A DNA stretch of 64,000 bases from Chelonoidis abingdonii (GCF_003597395.2 NC_133769.1:44375831-44439830); one strand, 5' to 3'; shown: positions 43,760-56,285, counted from the stretch's first letter. Notes: a model not told the origin generated them from the sequence alone. Made by a program: numbers and translations.

Positions 43760-44880
43760 ATTGTGGCCAAGACTCACCAGCAGCAGCCCAGGGGAAAAGA
43801 CATTCTCTGCATGGGCTAATCCAGGAATTCCCATCCCAGCCAACATCCCCCATCAAGACCTCTGAGCAGAACTTTATACTGGCTGATAATTCCAAGATCA
43901 ATTGCCCCAAATTAAGCTCCCATCATATCATCCCCTCCCATATACTTATCAAGCTAATAGTCCCTTAAAAGCCAGATAAGGTCTTTTGCCCCGACTTACT
44001 CCTTTTGCGAAGGCTGTTCTCCCAGACTTCACTCCCCTAATGGTTAGAAACCTTCGTCTAATTTGTCAAGTCTAAACTTCCTAAATATCCAGTTTGTACC
44101 ATTTGTCCTTGTGCGCTTACATAAGCTACTCAAGCTTTAAATAATTCCTCTCCCTCCCTAACATTAATCCCCGCTGATAGCTATTTATAAGAGCAAGCAG
44201 ATCCCCCGCCAGCCTTCTTTGGCCATCCAGGCCCAATACAAGCCAAAGCTCTTTGAGTTCTCCTTTTCATCAAGGGCAGGTTTATCCGTTCCTCGGCCTC
44301 ATCCTAGATAGCCCGGTCTCTCTGAACCTGTTCCAGTTTGTGAATTCATACCCTTCTAAACATGGGACACCAGAACTGCCACACAATATTCCCAGTGGGG
44401 GGTCTCACCAGCGCTTAGTATACGGCGTACTAACACCTCCTTTCTCGCTTGCTGGAAATACTTCACCTGATGCATCCTAAATCCGCATTTGCTTTTTTAA
44501 CGGCCAATCAGCGTTTTGGCGGCTCATAGACATCTGCTATCAACCAATACCCCAGGTCCCTTCTCCTGCCTCTGTTGCTCCAACTGATGCACTCCCCACT
44601 GTTATATCCTAAAAATTCTTATTATTAATCTCTAAGTGCCTTGCACTTTTCACTATTATATTTCATCCTATTACTATTACTCCAGTTTACAAGGTGGTCC
44701 AGATCTTCCTGTATAGTATCCCAGTCCTTCTCCATGTTAGCAATACCCCCCAGCTTTGTGTCATCCGCAAACTTTATTTTGAACTATGTTGAATTGTTTG
44801 CCCTAAAAATAGTTTTCCCCTTTGTTTGTGTTCCCGTTCCTAGTTATATGGTGAATCCCAAATGAAAATCATGTAAGCAA
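43441..44880 (-). mobile_element. CR1 LINE 3' part, 1.4 kb
   Basis: The 3' end is at 43441, where AGACTCAT units repeat three times, the 8-bp terminal repeat of CR1. 'agaagggaccaatatgatcatctagtctgacctcctgcac' follows. The body continues to about 44880 with the CR1 3' untranslated order (for example 'gtgtcatccgcaaacttta' near 44760). No ORF2 remains. A pure run of about 32 A at 43726-43757 lies inside it. Confidence 0.8.
43726..43757. repeat. Poly(A) run inside CR1
   Basis: An unbroken A tract within 'cccaaataaa...gcattgtgg'. It gives the false poly-F/poly-K frames on the two strands here. Confidence 0.95.
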
Positions 44881-44944
44881 CTCTTGTTGTTCCTAATATG
44901 GTCTTTAGCAGAAATTAAACAGAAGTTTATCACTGTTTAATAGT

Positions 44945-45055
44945 AACGAGCTGATTCTCCTCTCACTTAGCCCCTGTAGAAAACTGGTGTAAGTCATTGA
45001 CTCCACCAGACTTATTCCTGATTTGCACCAGCATCAGATCAGAATGAGGTCTGAA
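44945..45055. repeat. Palindromic MITE
   Basis: 'gctgattctcctctcacttag' with central 'aaaactggtgtaagtcattgactcc' and right 'gatttgcaccagcatcagatc'. A decayed member of the hairpin class. Confidence 0.45.
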
Positions 45056-45779
45056 AGCTTTGAGTAATTCAGAATGCACTTCCACATAGTGATTATAGCT
45101 AGCATCCAAACCCAGCATTCCTTTCTTCCTACTACAACAGGCTGAAAAAATGCAACTTGCAGGTTTTCTCCCACCTGCTGCATGTTGGATTAGCACTAAA
45201 TATTGTTGTTGAGAGAAATGTAACAATTCTCCTTTGTCAGCTGAGGGGATTATGGTAATTATTTTGAATGTGAAGTCATGTAAAACTCTGTAAGCCTAAT
45301 GCATGGAATTTATTCTTACTGTGGAGCTTGGGGTGAGAGCTTGATAGATTTGCTCAACCTCATCTCAGTTGTTGCACATCTGCTGTGCATTCTTTCTGTC
45401 CATGTCTCTTCAAAGTACTTGAGTATAAACATAAGGAATTGGGGACTGTTACTGGCCAGCCTCTGAGTGCTTGGTGACTGAAAGAAAGGAACCGTATGGT
45501 GCTAAGAATAAAAAAGTGTAAGAAGAAGGAAATGATCTGAGGGTGAATAGACAAAGTGTATGTGAACACTGGAAGCCAGATCCTCAGCTGTTGTAAATAT
45601 GGTTAGCTCCATTGAAATCAGGAATGCTGCACTAATTTTAATCCCTGAGGCTTTGCCCCTTGAAGAGCAGAGAAATCATTACAGAACTGCAATAGGCGCT
45701 CATATTCTGATAATTGCGACCTGAGAGTGTTTTCTATTAAATACTATTAGGAAAAAAATCAAATTACTATTTTAATACC
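45056..45779. other. No gene seen
   Basis: A half palindromic MITE at about 45572-45625 ('ggaagccagatcctcagctgttgtaaat'). Otherwise unrecognised AT-rich sequence. Confidence 0.45.
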
Positions 45780-46515
45780 TTGGAGAGACTCAGCAATGTC
45801 CCCAGACATGCCTGGACTTATGCTCCCCACGTACATGGACTGAGGGTATAAAACGGGCTGAGTGGCCATGTACTGGTCCTTTTACCTGCCCCCACCTATG
45901 CTTCAAGCAACCAAGACACTGAGAAGAAGACAAGACTCCAACACAAGAGATAGGCCCAGGTTTAAGGAACAAACCTGTATGTTAAGGACTGCAATATCCA
46001 GTAGGCTGCTTAGTCTAGTTGTTGCCCAGTCTAATAGGTTTGAGGGTTTAGACTGAGTGCTTATATTTTATTTTATTTTGGTAACCACTCTGACATTTTG
46101 CCTATCATTTAAATTCTATCTTTGTAGTTAATAAATTTGTTTGTTTATTCTACCTGAAGCAGTGCATTTGGTTTGAAGCATGTCAGAGACTTCCCTTGGG
46201 ATAACAAGCCTGGTGCATATCAATTTCTTTGTTAAACTGATGAAGTCATATAAGCTTGCAGCATCCAGCGGGCATAACTGGACACTGCAAGACAGAGGTT
46301 CGGAGAGTTTGTCTGGGACCGGAGATATTGGCTAGTGTCATTTGGTTGCAAGTAGGTAGGAGCAGCTTACATGCCAGAGGCTGTGCATGAACAGCTCAAG
46401 AGTGAGGGTTCTCACAGCAGAGCAGGATAAGGCTGGCTCCCAGAGTTAAGGGTTGGAGTGACTGAGCAGATCACCAGTCCAGACAATACCAGAGGGGAAC
46501 CTCACAGTAAGGTAC
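45780..46515 (+). mobile_element. LTR-like repeat, 5' end unclear
   Basis: It has an AATAAA-type site (AATAAATTTG near 46130) about 385 bp before a probable 3' end 'ggggaacctcac' at 46503, and a purine-rich U5-like region. It resembles other sauropsid retroviral LTRs in layout. No target duplication was identified. Confidence 0.45.
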
Positions 46516-46836
46516 TACTCAACATGAATAAGCATGGCAGAATCTGGCTCTATATAAAGGAAATCTGAGATGACTTTCTCATTTACTGACTGGCAAATAA
46601 AGAACACAGGTAAGCAGCAAGCAGAGAGAGAGAGAGAATATGATATTTTAATGTTCAGGCCTAAAAAAGCCAACCTCTGAAGGAGGCCCCTAAAAGAATT
46701 TCTGTTAATAATCTGTCATCTATTTGGATTGTTGTTAACATGGAATCTTATTTTATTCAATTCTAAAAGTTGTTCACACAGATTAAACTATTTGACTATC
46801 AAGGGAAGGACAGGAAGGGATAGCTTGGAGTGTTCC

Positions 46837-47661
46837 TGTCATAACCATAAAGGGAAGGGAACAGCCCTCCTGTGTACAATACTTTAAAATCCCTCCTGGC
46901 CAGAGACACCAAAATCCTTTCACCTGTAAAGGGTTAAGAAGCTCAGGAAACCTGGCTGACCCCTGACCCAAAGGACCAATAACAGGACAAGATACTTTCA
47001 AATTTTGGTGGGGGGAAGGCTTTTGTTTGTGTGCTCTTTGTTTTGGAGCTGTTCACTCTTGGGACTAAGAGGGACCAGACATCAATCCAGGCTCTCCAAA
47101 CCTTTCTGAACCAGGGTCTCATATTTCAAACATGTAAGTAACAGGCAGGCAAGGCATGTTAGTTCTATCTTTGTTTCCTCAACTTGTAAATATTCCTTTT
47201 TGCTAAGAGGATTTACCTCTATTTGCTGTAACTTTGAACCTAAGACTAGAGGGGGTTCCTCTGTGCTCGATGAATCTGATTACCCTGTAAAGTTATTTTC
47301 CATCCTGATTTTACAGAGATGATTTTTACCTTTCTTTCTTTAATTAAAAGCCTTCTTTTTAAGAACCTGATTAATTTTTCCTTGTTTTAAGATCCAAGGG
47401 GATTGGATCTGGACTCACCAGAAATTGGTGGGGGAAAGAGGGAGGACGGTTAAATTCTCCTTGTGTTAAGATCCAAGGGGTTGGATCAGTGTTCACCAGG
47501 AAATTGGTGAAGAAGTCTCTCAAGACTATCCAGGGAAGGGAGTTAGTATTTGGGAGTGGTGGCAGCAAAACCAGATTTAAGCTGGTAATTCAGTTTAGGG
47601 GTTCACATGCAAGTCCTCGTATTTGTACTCTAAAGTCCAGAGTGGGGAAGGAACCTTAACA
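46837..47661 (+). mobile_element. Retroviral-type solo LTR, 825 bp
   Basis: Begins TGTCATAACC and ends CCTTAACA; a perfect 5-bp target duplication, GTTCC, is at 46832-46836 and 47662-47666. Related to, but clearly diverged from, the LTRs at 1-663 and 29183-30230. No internal retroviral genes nearby. Confidence 0.9.
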
Positions 47662-47666
47662 GTTCC

Positions 47667-50600
47667 TTTAAACAAATGTTAGAACTGCAAGGTAATTCTG
47701 TTGTTTCATTTAACCGCAAATTAAGAACAGAAAAGTTCATTTTATAAGGAAAAAAATTGCTCAAATATCTGTGAATTTCTATCATGTAACAGACTGCCAG
47801 TATGAAGACACATTGTCACAGAGAAAAATATTAATTTTCTAAAGAGATCACTTTTAATAATGTTTGTTAAAACAGAGGGAGTAACTCAAAGCAGAGGACT
47901 CTGAAATATTGTCATTTGGAACACCATCCATTTCTGCTTATTTTTTTATTGTTGGATGCTTTTAGCCTCCTCTGCAAATGAAGTTACATATTACATAAAA
48001 TCTGAGTCTGAGCACAAACCATAAATGCCGTATAAGATTATATAGCTGCCTGTAGCTGTACTCCTGAGGAATTTTTTAAAAAAAGCATCACTCCTGTGTC
48101 AACTGTCTTGCTTCTTGTATATCTAATTAAGAAAGAAAGAAAGAAAAAAAAGAAAGAAAATAAATTCCATTGTTCTTTTATTGCCACTTAAACAGTATAT
48201 TCACTGAATCAGAAAACAAAGACATTAGGATAAATTCAGTGGTATTAAACCAGAGACAAACTGACCTATTGCAATTAGGGAACATGGTGAAGTTTTACTA
48301 CAAGTACATTTTATTATTATTTAGTGTACTTCTTATTTCCACAAAAACAACCCACTTGCTTTAATCATATTAAACAAATTCTGACATGGGTTTTTTTGAG
48401 AGGCCTGGATTTTTGCCTTTGAGAAACCTTATTGCTTTCAGCCTGTGTCATCCTTCAAAGTGCACAGAACTATCATTTCCAAATTATTTTTAGAATAATC
48501 TGTGTTTGCAAATACTCCCACTGTCTGAGCCTGGCACAGATTGACAGGAAACTACTTTTCCTGTTACGTAAACAAGAATATGTTCTGGCAGCCACCTGCA
48601 TGCTAAGTATATCAGAGTTCAGACAGACAAAATGCTCTATAAATGTCTCATTAATCAAAGTTTTATGATGTAATTCTAGTTTACAGAGTAAACTATCATA
48701 CTTCTCAGAAAAAAAGTGCATTTTTAATATGGTTATTTGAAATACAGTTTACATTTAATGAGCACTAAACTTCTTTTTACTAGGGATTATTAAATAAAAA
48801 TTTCTCACAGACACACTTGCATGTACAGTGTCATGACTCATAACTGATCTGAGCATTCATTTCATTTTATTCTCATTTTTGTTTTCTTTTATATCTTATG
48901 TTCTCTAACCATATTATTCCTATTTTCCTCCCCTTAATATCTTCACACCTTAGCATTGAGGAAAAAGTGGGTAAAATGTGAAAATACTCATACTGTTAAA
49001 TTCAAACAAGCCACTCTAATCTCTGGCCCATTAAACTTGGATTTTAAAAAGGGACTTGCCTGACCATTTTTAAACCACCTCACAGCTCCACTACTTACTT
49101 TACATTCATAGCTTGAGGAAAGCACACAACCCCACATTATCAAATCAGCTGGCTAAAATGAATTTACTTTTCATGCTTACCACACAAACCACCCTAACAA
49201 TTCAAACTTCATGGTTTTGGGGTAAGTCACCTCCAGACGTGGAAAAGGGACAGTTTACAGCACTGGAAAAAAACATAGTGGGACAAATTCATCCCTGGGG
49301 TCACTCTGTTGACCTCAATGAAAGTTTTGGATGCAAGATACTGGGTCTCCAGTTTGAATTACTTCTGTTCTGCTCCTTCCTGTTTGTGGGTGATTATTTT
49401 GTTTATCTTCACTTCAGTTTTGGGGGCACAAGAAATGCAGGACCAGGCCTAGAACTGTTTAGTGCTTGAAGAAAAACCAGTCAGCAATGGAATAGAAGAC
49501 TGGATAACAAACATTTTTGTTGCTTAGGTGCCACAGCTACAGCTAGTCAAAAAGACAGGAGGAGGAAATATACAAAACGTTTTTCTGAATTTTACAATTT
49601 GAGAAATTTCAACTAGCTAAAATGCAAATGTACCAGGAGAGCAAATGTGTAATCTGAACAAGTAGCTGTGAAGGTATTGCTAGCCCTTTGCTGTGGAGTA
49701 GCAGATGTCAGGGCCTTGCATATAAGCTTCCTGTTGAAAGAGAAATCAGTGGCATGTAGTCTGTGTATATTCATTGTGAAACTTTTTTATTACACACTAT
49801 AGACACCAGTCCTGGGACAGAAGTGGGCAGCAGAAAATTCCCTTTTTCAGAAATCTCAGCCAAAACACCACTGCCCAGACCCCAGGGAGAAATTGTGCCT
49901 AAAGAATTTAGTTAGCAAGATTAAATGAAGATGAAATTGCCCTGCTGCTTTCCAGAACTCCCCCCAAAATACTACACCATACCACTAACAACAGTGAAGC
50001 ATTTCTTCAAAGACTTAACAGTATGCATATGCTAAGAAAAAGAACTCGTAAGACTATGTACAACAGCACCATCCAGTGATTCCCACCGTAACAATTATGG
50101 TGTTGTAAACCGACTTGGCTAAAAGCTGTAATGTGACTGGCTTGTGAGATCTCACTACTTCCTGTTTATAATTTGTACACTAGTACCTGGATTCAGGCTT
50201 GATCATAAGTATGGCAAGAAAGCAGCAGTGCAACCATACAGAACAAATACTGGCAGATTGCAACCACGTTGCTGGACATCAATGAACCAATAAAAAATGG
50301 TGAGGTGATATGCCCCTATATCCTTCAGGTGGCTGGGTTTTTGCAAGAAAGGCTATTTATGTAGTATGTCTGCATCTGGTCCTACCAGTATCAGCAAAGA
50401 CAGAGGCACGCATAACAGGGCAAAAACATTAACCAAACATCTTTAAACTTCAAAGAAGGTTTACTTTTTTAGTAAGTTTGTTTTAATCCCCTATGTTTCA
50501 ATGAGAGGTAAGTCTCTAAATACCTTTGAGAGTCTGGACCTCAAACCCTATCAAGACTCACATTAATTTAATGTCAGTTGGAAATAAAAGAACGTGTGGA

Positions 50601-51184
50601 TGCGTATGGCCAAAAAACCCATCCTTCCCACCCTTTAACAGCCAGACTCTGACAAGCAGAAAAGTTCAATAGATGCCTGTCACAGCTGTGGTCCCTGCAC
50701 TTGAAGTTCAGTAACCACTCACTTAGCAGCTCAAAAGAGGAGAGAAAGAAGAAGACAGGGTGATGGCTTCACCTCCCTCTATACCGGCCTCTTCTATTGA
50801 AGTTGGCTGGCTGCACCTACAGGGTGATATGAGCTATATAGTCCCGCTGTGCACCAGGCCACTGGCCAAGCTCCTCACTGCCAAGTAGGGGGCAATGGCA
50901 GTGGCTGAATGCCATATTATAGGCCATTATGGTCACAGCTTTCAATAAAAAAGGACAATAATACTCCTATTGCTCTGTGACCTCTTATGGACATATTAGG
51001 GTTGTTATAGTTGTGGTGAACTGGAGGTTCTGTCTGTCCCACTTCTGAATTGTGGATAATTTTATGAAATTAGATCATGAAGTTATTGTCTCATGGAAAG
51101 CCTATATGTATGTGGAGCCACAATGAGTTAGCAGGGTTGTATCAGGTCTCTGCCAGGCCAGAGACACCACTGAGTGATCAACAC
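47667..51184. other. Long intergenic stretch, no gene seen
   Basis: Mostly AT-rich sequence. A GAAA-rich purine tract lies at 48131-48162. The 118-codon frame at 49113-49469 is the longest; its C-terminal half is hydrophobic, but it has no recognised domain and no splice or promoter support. No RNA gene seen. Confidence 0.5.
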
Positions 51185-51187
51185 TCA

Positions 51188-52279
51188 GGCCAGGTCTACA
51201 CTGCGACTTTAAATCGGTTTAATGGCCGATATACCGATTTAACGCTGTATCCGTTCACACGACGTCATCATTAATATCGAGTTAAACGGCTCCTTAAATC
51301 GATTTCGGAACTCCTCCCAAACGAGAGGAGTAGCGCTAAATTCGATAGTGATAACTCGGATTAGGGTTCATGTGGACGGAAATCGACGTTATTGGCCTCC
51401 GGGCGGCATCCCAGAGTGCAGCACTGACCGCTCTGGACAGCAATCTGAACTCGGATGCAGCGGGCAGGTAAACAGGAAAAGCCCCGCGAACTTTTGAATT
51501 ACATTTCCTGCTTGCCCAGCGTGGAGCTCTGATCAGTCCGGCTGGCGATGCAGTCTGAAATCGAAAAAGAGCTCCAGCATAGACCGTACGGGAGATACTA
51601 GGTCTGATCGCTGTATGGGGAGACAAATCTGTTGTATCCAGCTCCGTTACAGAACACGAAATGCCAAAGCGTTTGAATAAAAAACTCCAGGATACACAGC
51701 GCTGTGTGACAAGCGTAACGGGAAGCCAGAGACTCAAATGGACGCTCATGAAGGGAGGGAGGGGGTACTGAGGACTCCAGCTATCCCACAGTCCACAGCA
51801 GTCTCTGAAAATTATTTGCATTCTTGGCTGAGCTCCCAATGTCTGTAGGTTCAAACACAGTGTCTGGCGTGGTTCAGGGAACAGCTCCTCAGTTTATTTC
51901 CCCCCACCACCACGTGAAAAAAAAAAGGGAAAGATTGCTGTGCTATGGCGTTTGCTCAATGCACTCCGCGAAAAAGGCGCCAAAGGGTTGTCTGCTGCCT
52001 TCACAAAGGGAGGGGTGAGGCTGTACCCAGCACCACCCGGGGCAGTGTTTTCTGCCCCATCAGGCACTGTGCTCTCAACACGGAAGTGGGAACTATGGGA
52101 TAGCTGAGGAACAGCTACCCACAGTGCACCGCTCCTGAAATCGATGGTAGCTTTGGACCATGGACGCAAACAATCGATTTCGGGATCCCACTGTGGACGC
52201 GCTAAACCGATTTTATTAGATCTGTTTTGTAATATCGGTTTAAGCTAATTCGAAATAATCGTGCAGTGTAGACGTACCC
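51188..52279 (-). mobile_element. Internally deleted Harbinger element, 1.1 kb, opposite orientation
   Basis: Left end GGCCAGGTCTACACTGC, right end complement of GGGTACGTCTACACTGC; TCA duplicated at 51185-51187 and 52280-52282. It is the reverse-orientation sister of 40612-41721 (compare 'accgctctggacagcaatctgaac' near 51430). It contains a 172-codon open frame (51336-51854, minus) that is the same element sequence as frames in the other two copies. Confidence 0.9.
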
Positions 52280-52509
52280 TCAGTGATTGTCTATTCAAAG
52301 TAAAACACCTTGAGACAATGGGTTTGCTGTAGCCAGGAGAAGATACTCCCTCTTCTTGTCTGAAGGCAGCAGGGTTGGAAGTAATGGAAAGTTATCAGGA
52401 GGAGAACAAAAGAAGCAGGTGACCCAATGGAAGGGTAAGGTAGTGAAGGACACTGCATTTATGATGTTCTATTGTTTTGTATGATCTGTACTCTCCTGTG
52501 CTTTTACAT

Positions 52510-52830
52510 CAGTGGTTCTCAAAGCTGGTCTGCTGCTTGTTCAGGGAAAGCCCCTGGTGGGCTGGGCTGGTTTGTTTACCTGCCGCGTCTGCAGGTTCGA
52601 CCAATCGTGGCTCCCACTGGCCACAGTTCACCACTCCAGGCCAATGGGGGCTGCCAGAAGGGTAGCCAGCACATCCTTCGGCTTCATGTAGCCCCCATTG
52701 GCCTGGAGCCATGAACCGTAGCCAGTGGGAGCCACAATCACCGAACCTGCGGATGCGGCAGGTAAACAAACCAGCTGGCCTGCCAGGGCCTTTCCCTGAA
52801 CAAGCAGTGGACCGGCTTTGAGAACCACTG
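52510..52830. mobile_element. hAT-type palindromic MITE, 321 bp
   Basis: TIRs CAGTGGTTCTCAAAGC / GCTTTGAGAACCACTG are exact. The 8-bp flanks TTTTACAT (52502-52509) and CTTTACAT (52831-52838) differ at one base. The interior is a long imperfect palindrome matching 22610-22940. Confidence 0.9.
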
Positions 52831-52864
52831 CTTTACATGATTGAATATAAAGAGCGCAAGGTTG

Positions 52865-53255
52865 ATTGAACAAAGTGTGTGTGTGTGTTGCTTGCTTCAC
52901 AATTACTGCATGCCCTTGAGAGAATTTGACAGCAATCCAAAAGCTTCACATCTGTTGGATGGAGTTCTGGGAGAGGGGTGCATTTAAGTATTGAGGAGTC
53001 AGGGGCCCGCACTGCATCCAGAGGGTCTAGGCAGTTGTTCAGTGGGTTACAATACTTGGAGCGGGGTGCCAGATAGAAGATCTGCACCTGAGAGTGTGCC
53101 TAGTGAGCCAGAGATTGGGGAGGTGGCTGGATTCCATTTGGGCTTCAGAAGCTTAACACAACCCATGGAATCCAGAGCACAGAGGTTTAGATTCTCTTCA
53201 CAGCTGTCCTAGTGTGTGGCCAGGAAGTGGATCTTGGTAAGATCTGTTACATTAG
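52865..53255 (+). repeat. Possible LTR fragment
   Basis: A (TG)n run at 52877-52890 precedes 'ttggagcggggtgccagatagaag' and ends near 'ggtaagatctgttaca'. Composition and layout suggest an LTR 3' part, but this is weak. Confidence 0.35.
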
Positions 53256-53264
53256 TAATAGAGC

Positions 53265-54520
53265 CCATTAAAGCAGTGGTGGTTCTTTGAGTGATTGCTC
53301 ATGTGTATTCCACAATAGGTGGGCATGCTCGCCATGTGCACTGGTGCCGGAAGTTTTTTCCCCCAGGAGTACCCGTGGGGGGGAGCACTCCCCACAGCCC
53401 ATGGATTGGCGCCTGCCTGGCATGCTCCCCCGCACCCAGTTCCTTCTTGCCACCAATGAAAGTGTGTCAGAACTGCTCTGCTACAGCTTTGCTGTAGCTC
53501 TTCCCCAGAACTGTTCGAGACCCTGAAAGGTCTCATCAACTCGGTCACAAGGTTCCCAGTGACAACAGCCAGATTTGCCTGCAGCTCTTGGGTCATATGT
53601 CGGCATGCACATACATGATCCATCATGCCAGGCTCAGGATGAGGCCTCTCCAACTCTGATTGGTCTCGAATTTCTCCCAGGCCATGGACAGGATGGACTA
53701 TGCTGTGATTACCTCCCTACAACGGTGGTCCATCCCAAACAACATGCTCCAAGGAGTCCCGTTCAGGGACAGGGCCCTGTCACTGGAACTGGTATCTGAT
53801 GCTTCGGACCTGGGTTGGGGGACCCATGTGGGGAACTTTCAAATCCAAGGCCTATGGTTGGCTCGGGACCTGACCCTACACATAAACGTCAAGAAGCTCA
53901 GAGTGGTGCGGCTGGCATGTATGGCCTTCCGCTCACACCTGGACGGCAAGGTAATCAGGGTCCTCATGGACAACACGGCCTCTATGTTCTATATCAATAG
54001 GCAAGGTGGGGCCCAATCCTCTGCCCTCTGCCTTGAAGCCCTCAGGCTATGGGACTTCTGTATAACCCACGACATCCATCTGAAAGCCTTCCACTTACCA
54101 GGCACCTGCAACAAGAGGGTGGATTGCTTGAGCAGGGACTTCTCCTCGCAGTACAAGTGGTCCCTCCACCTGGAAGTGGCCAACCAGCTCTTCTGAAGGT
54201 GGGGAACTCCACAGGTGGACCTATTTGTGACTCTGCAGAACTGGCAATGCCCCCGGTTCTGCTCCAGGGGGGACCTGGGGAGGGGCACTATCTCCCATGC
54301 TGTCACTGGCCGGTTCTTTAAAGGTCTAGACCGTCTTTTCTCATATTCTAGATCCCTGGTTCCACAGTGGGACCTAAACCTGGTGTTGTCTTGTCTCACG
54401 GGGCCCCCATTTGAACCACTGGCCACGTGCTCCTGGTCTCACCACTCGTGGAAGGTGGCCTTCCAGGTTGCTATCACATCGGCCAGGTGAGTCTCGGAGC
54501 TCACGGCCCTGACTTCCAAA
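53265..54520 (+). mobile_element. DIRS-like tyrosine-recombinase retrotransposon fragment
   Basis: An open frame of 178 codons (53660-54196) is the RNase H region of a DIRS-type polyprotein: LVSDASDLGWGTH, VIRVLMDNTASMFYINRQGG, LRLWDFCITHDIHLKAFHLPG and a VDCLSRD motif give the expected acidic residues. Downstream (54300-54490) another frame reads FKGLDRLFSYSRSLVPQWDL, FEPLATCSWSH and WKVAFQVAITSAR, the N-terminal part of the tyrosine recombinase; its catalytic R-H-R-Y part is missing. The RT is absent or unrecognisable. The start 'ggttctttgagtgattgctcatg' resembles the repeat at 62385. Confidence 0.8.
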
Positions 54521-54529
54521 CTGCCAACA

Positions 54530-54599
54530 TCGGTCGGACGTGGGACAAACAAGCAAATATTGGGACAGTCCCAATAAATTCGGGACATCTGGTCACCCT
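54530..54599. mobile_element. Half copy of the GGGTGACCAGAT MITE
   Basis: 'gggacagtccc' and the terminal ATCTGGTCACCC followed by TA are present; the left end is lost. Confidence 0.65.
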
Positions 54600-54760
54600 A
54601 TGCGGGTATGGGGGACAGCCAGGACCCTGACCCAGACCCCACTGGACCCAGATCCCACCGTGTAGCAGGGCAGCCAAGCACCCGCAGCCTTTAGCACATA
54701 GCTGAGCTGGGCCGCAGCTGTGTGCTAATTGGGCCACATGTTGAGAACTACTGCCTTAAA
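54600..54760. repeat. hAT-like element end
   Basis: GC-rich sequence ending 'ttgagaactactgcc', a mutated right TIR of the CAGTGGTTCTCAA family. No left end was found. Confidence 0.45.
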
Positions 54761-55154
54761 GAAAACCACTTTCTAACTGAGTCATAATTATAAAATCCTT
54801 CTTCTTACACCAGGAAGTATTCTAAGATTAATAATCAAATACAAAATTCACATCTGTAAAATCACACTCACTTATATGTTCAGTTCCATTGGTGATATCA
54901 AAGAAGTAAAAATCCCAGGCTAAATTCTGCTGATAACAACCAGAGAACACAGCTGAAGTCTGCTAGGAGAATTTGGCTCACAGTACTTCATAGCAGTATA
55001 TGGGCAAACCCTAAAGACTTTTACTTAGTCCCAGGCAAACCTTCCATTGAGCCTAACTCTTCTCTCACTAAACCTGATATAAACCAGATGTAACTTCAAT
55101 GAAATCAATGAGCTACAGTGCTGTCAAAATGGTAAATCAGAGCAGAAACAGGGC
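54761..55154. other. No gene seen
   Basis: AT-rich unique-looking sequence. Confidence 0.45.
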
Positions 55155-55245
55155 TTTGGGACAGATCTTCAGCTGATGTTAGTTAACTCCAAGGACTTCA
55201 GTGGCACTATGCCAATTTACACCAACTGAGGATATGGCCCTTTGA
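55155..55245. repeat. Palindromic MITE (CAGCTGATGTTA family)
   Basis: 'gacagatcttcagctgatgtta' at the left is matched by 'aatttacaccaactgaggatatggccc' at the right, with 'ccaaggacttcagtgg' in the centre. The whole forms an imperfect hairpin of about 90 bp. Confidence 0.65.
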
Positions 55246-56285
55246 CTAAAATGGGAATTTTTTCCTGGATTAAAACTTTGAGATTTGGCCCCTTACGTTC
55301 ATACTATTTTATATAAAACGTTACACAAAGTACCAGCACTCTTTTCATGGAAGATCTTATGTTAATTTCACTTAGTTTCATTTATGTTACCAAATAATTT
55401 ATGTATATTGTTAAGTATATTAAGTATTTTATTCTTTAAATCTGTATAAATAGGAGAAATACTTTACAGTATAAAACATGAAATAAGCTAAAAATAAACA
55501 CAATTTAAGTGACATTTAACATATGCCTAATAGCATTATATTCCCCCCCCCAGTGTGGCTTATGAAAACAAATTAGGTTACTCTTCTACAAATCCAGAAA
55601 TGTCAAATCCAAAAGCAAACCTGTTACTTATGACACATATTTATCAAAATTAAGCTTGTTGTTTCAAATGTGTGTGTTAAAATGAAGTGGATTGAGTGTA
55701 TGCTTCACTTTTCTTTTAACTTCAACATGCACTGAAGGTGAAAAGAACTAAAGAACAGTATACACGAACATTTAAAAATGTAATGACTTCTAGGCACAAT
55801 ACTAAAAGTTTTCCTTTCAATTACAAATATACCCCCGCCCCCCCAAAAAAAGATTTTTTACCTTCAGATTTGCTGTCAGCCATTCCAGTTACCTGATACA
55901 AAGTAAAAGTTGAGTAGCGAATCTTTAGAGTTGCATTTCAGCACAACATATCATTACAGCGATGACTCAGAATACTAAGGCTTGTACTAGAGCTCTATTT
56001 AACTGAAATCAGTCCCACTTACGTGTCTTGGTTTACACTGGTCATTGCAACCTTAAAATATCCATTACAATTCTGTTATGAACTAGATTTTTAATTGGTG
56101 CAGATCTGAGCATCAGAGCTTTCACCAGCTGGGAATCTGACTCCTATTTTATAGTAATGGTTCGGGATAAATTAAGAATGTACAAACAACACAAAATATA
56201 CAGAAGAATTTTATTGTGCTATATGCAGATTAATGTCTTAAGTAACTTGCCTTACTTGAGTATCAGTCCAGTATGAAGAATGGCC
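55246..56285. other. No gene seen
   Basis: Strongly AT-rich with C runs at 55542-55551 and 55832-55844. No supported feature. Confidence 0.45.

Noticed and set aside
43555..43910. Poly-phenylalanine frames
   Set aside because: Created by the poly(A) tract in CR1.
49113..49469. 118-codon frame with a hydrophobic end
   Set aside because: No domain, splice signal or conservation evidence; such a length is expected by chance in 64 kb read in six frames.
51336..51854. 172-codon open frame on the minus strand
   Set aside because: It is internal Harbinger sequence, shared with frames at 26805-27326 and 41334-41573, and is not the strand or frame of the element's own proteins.
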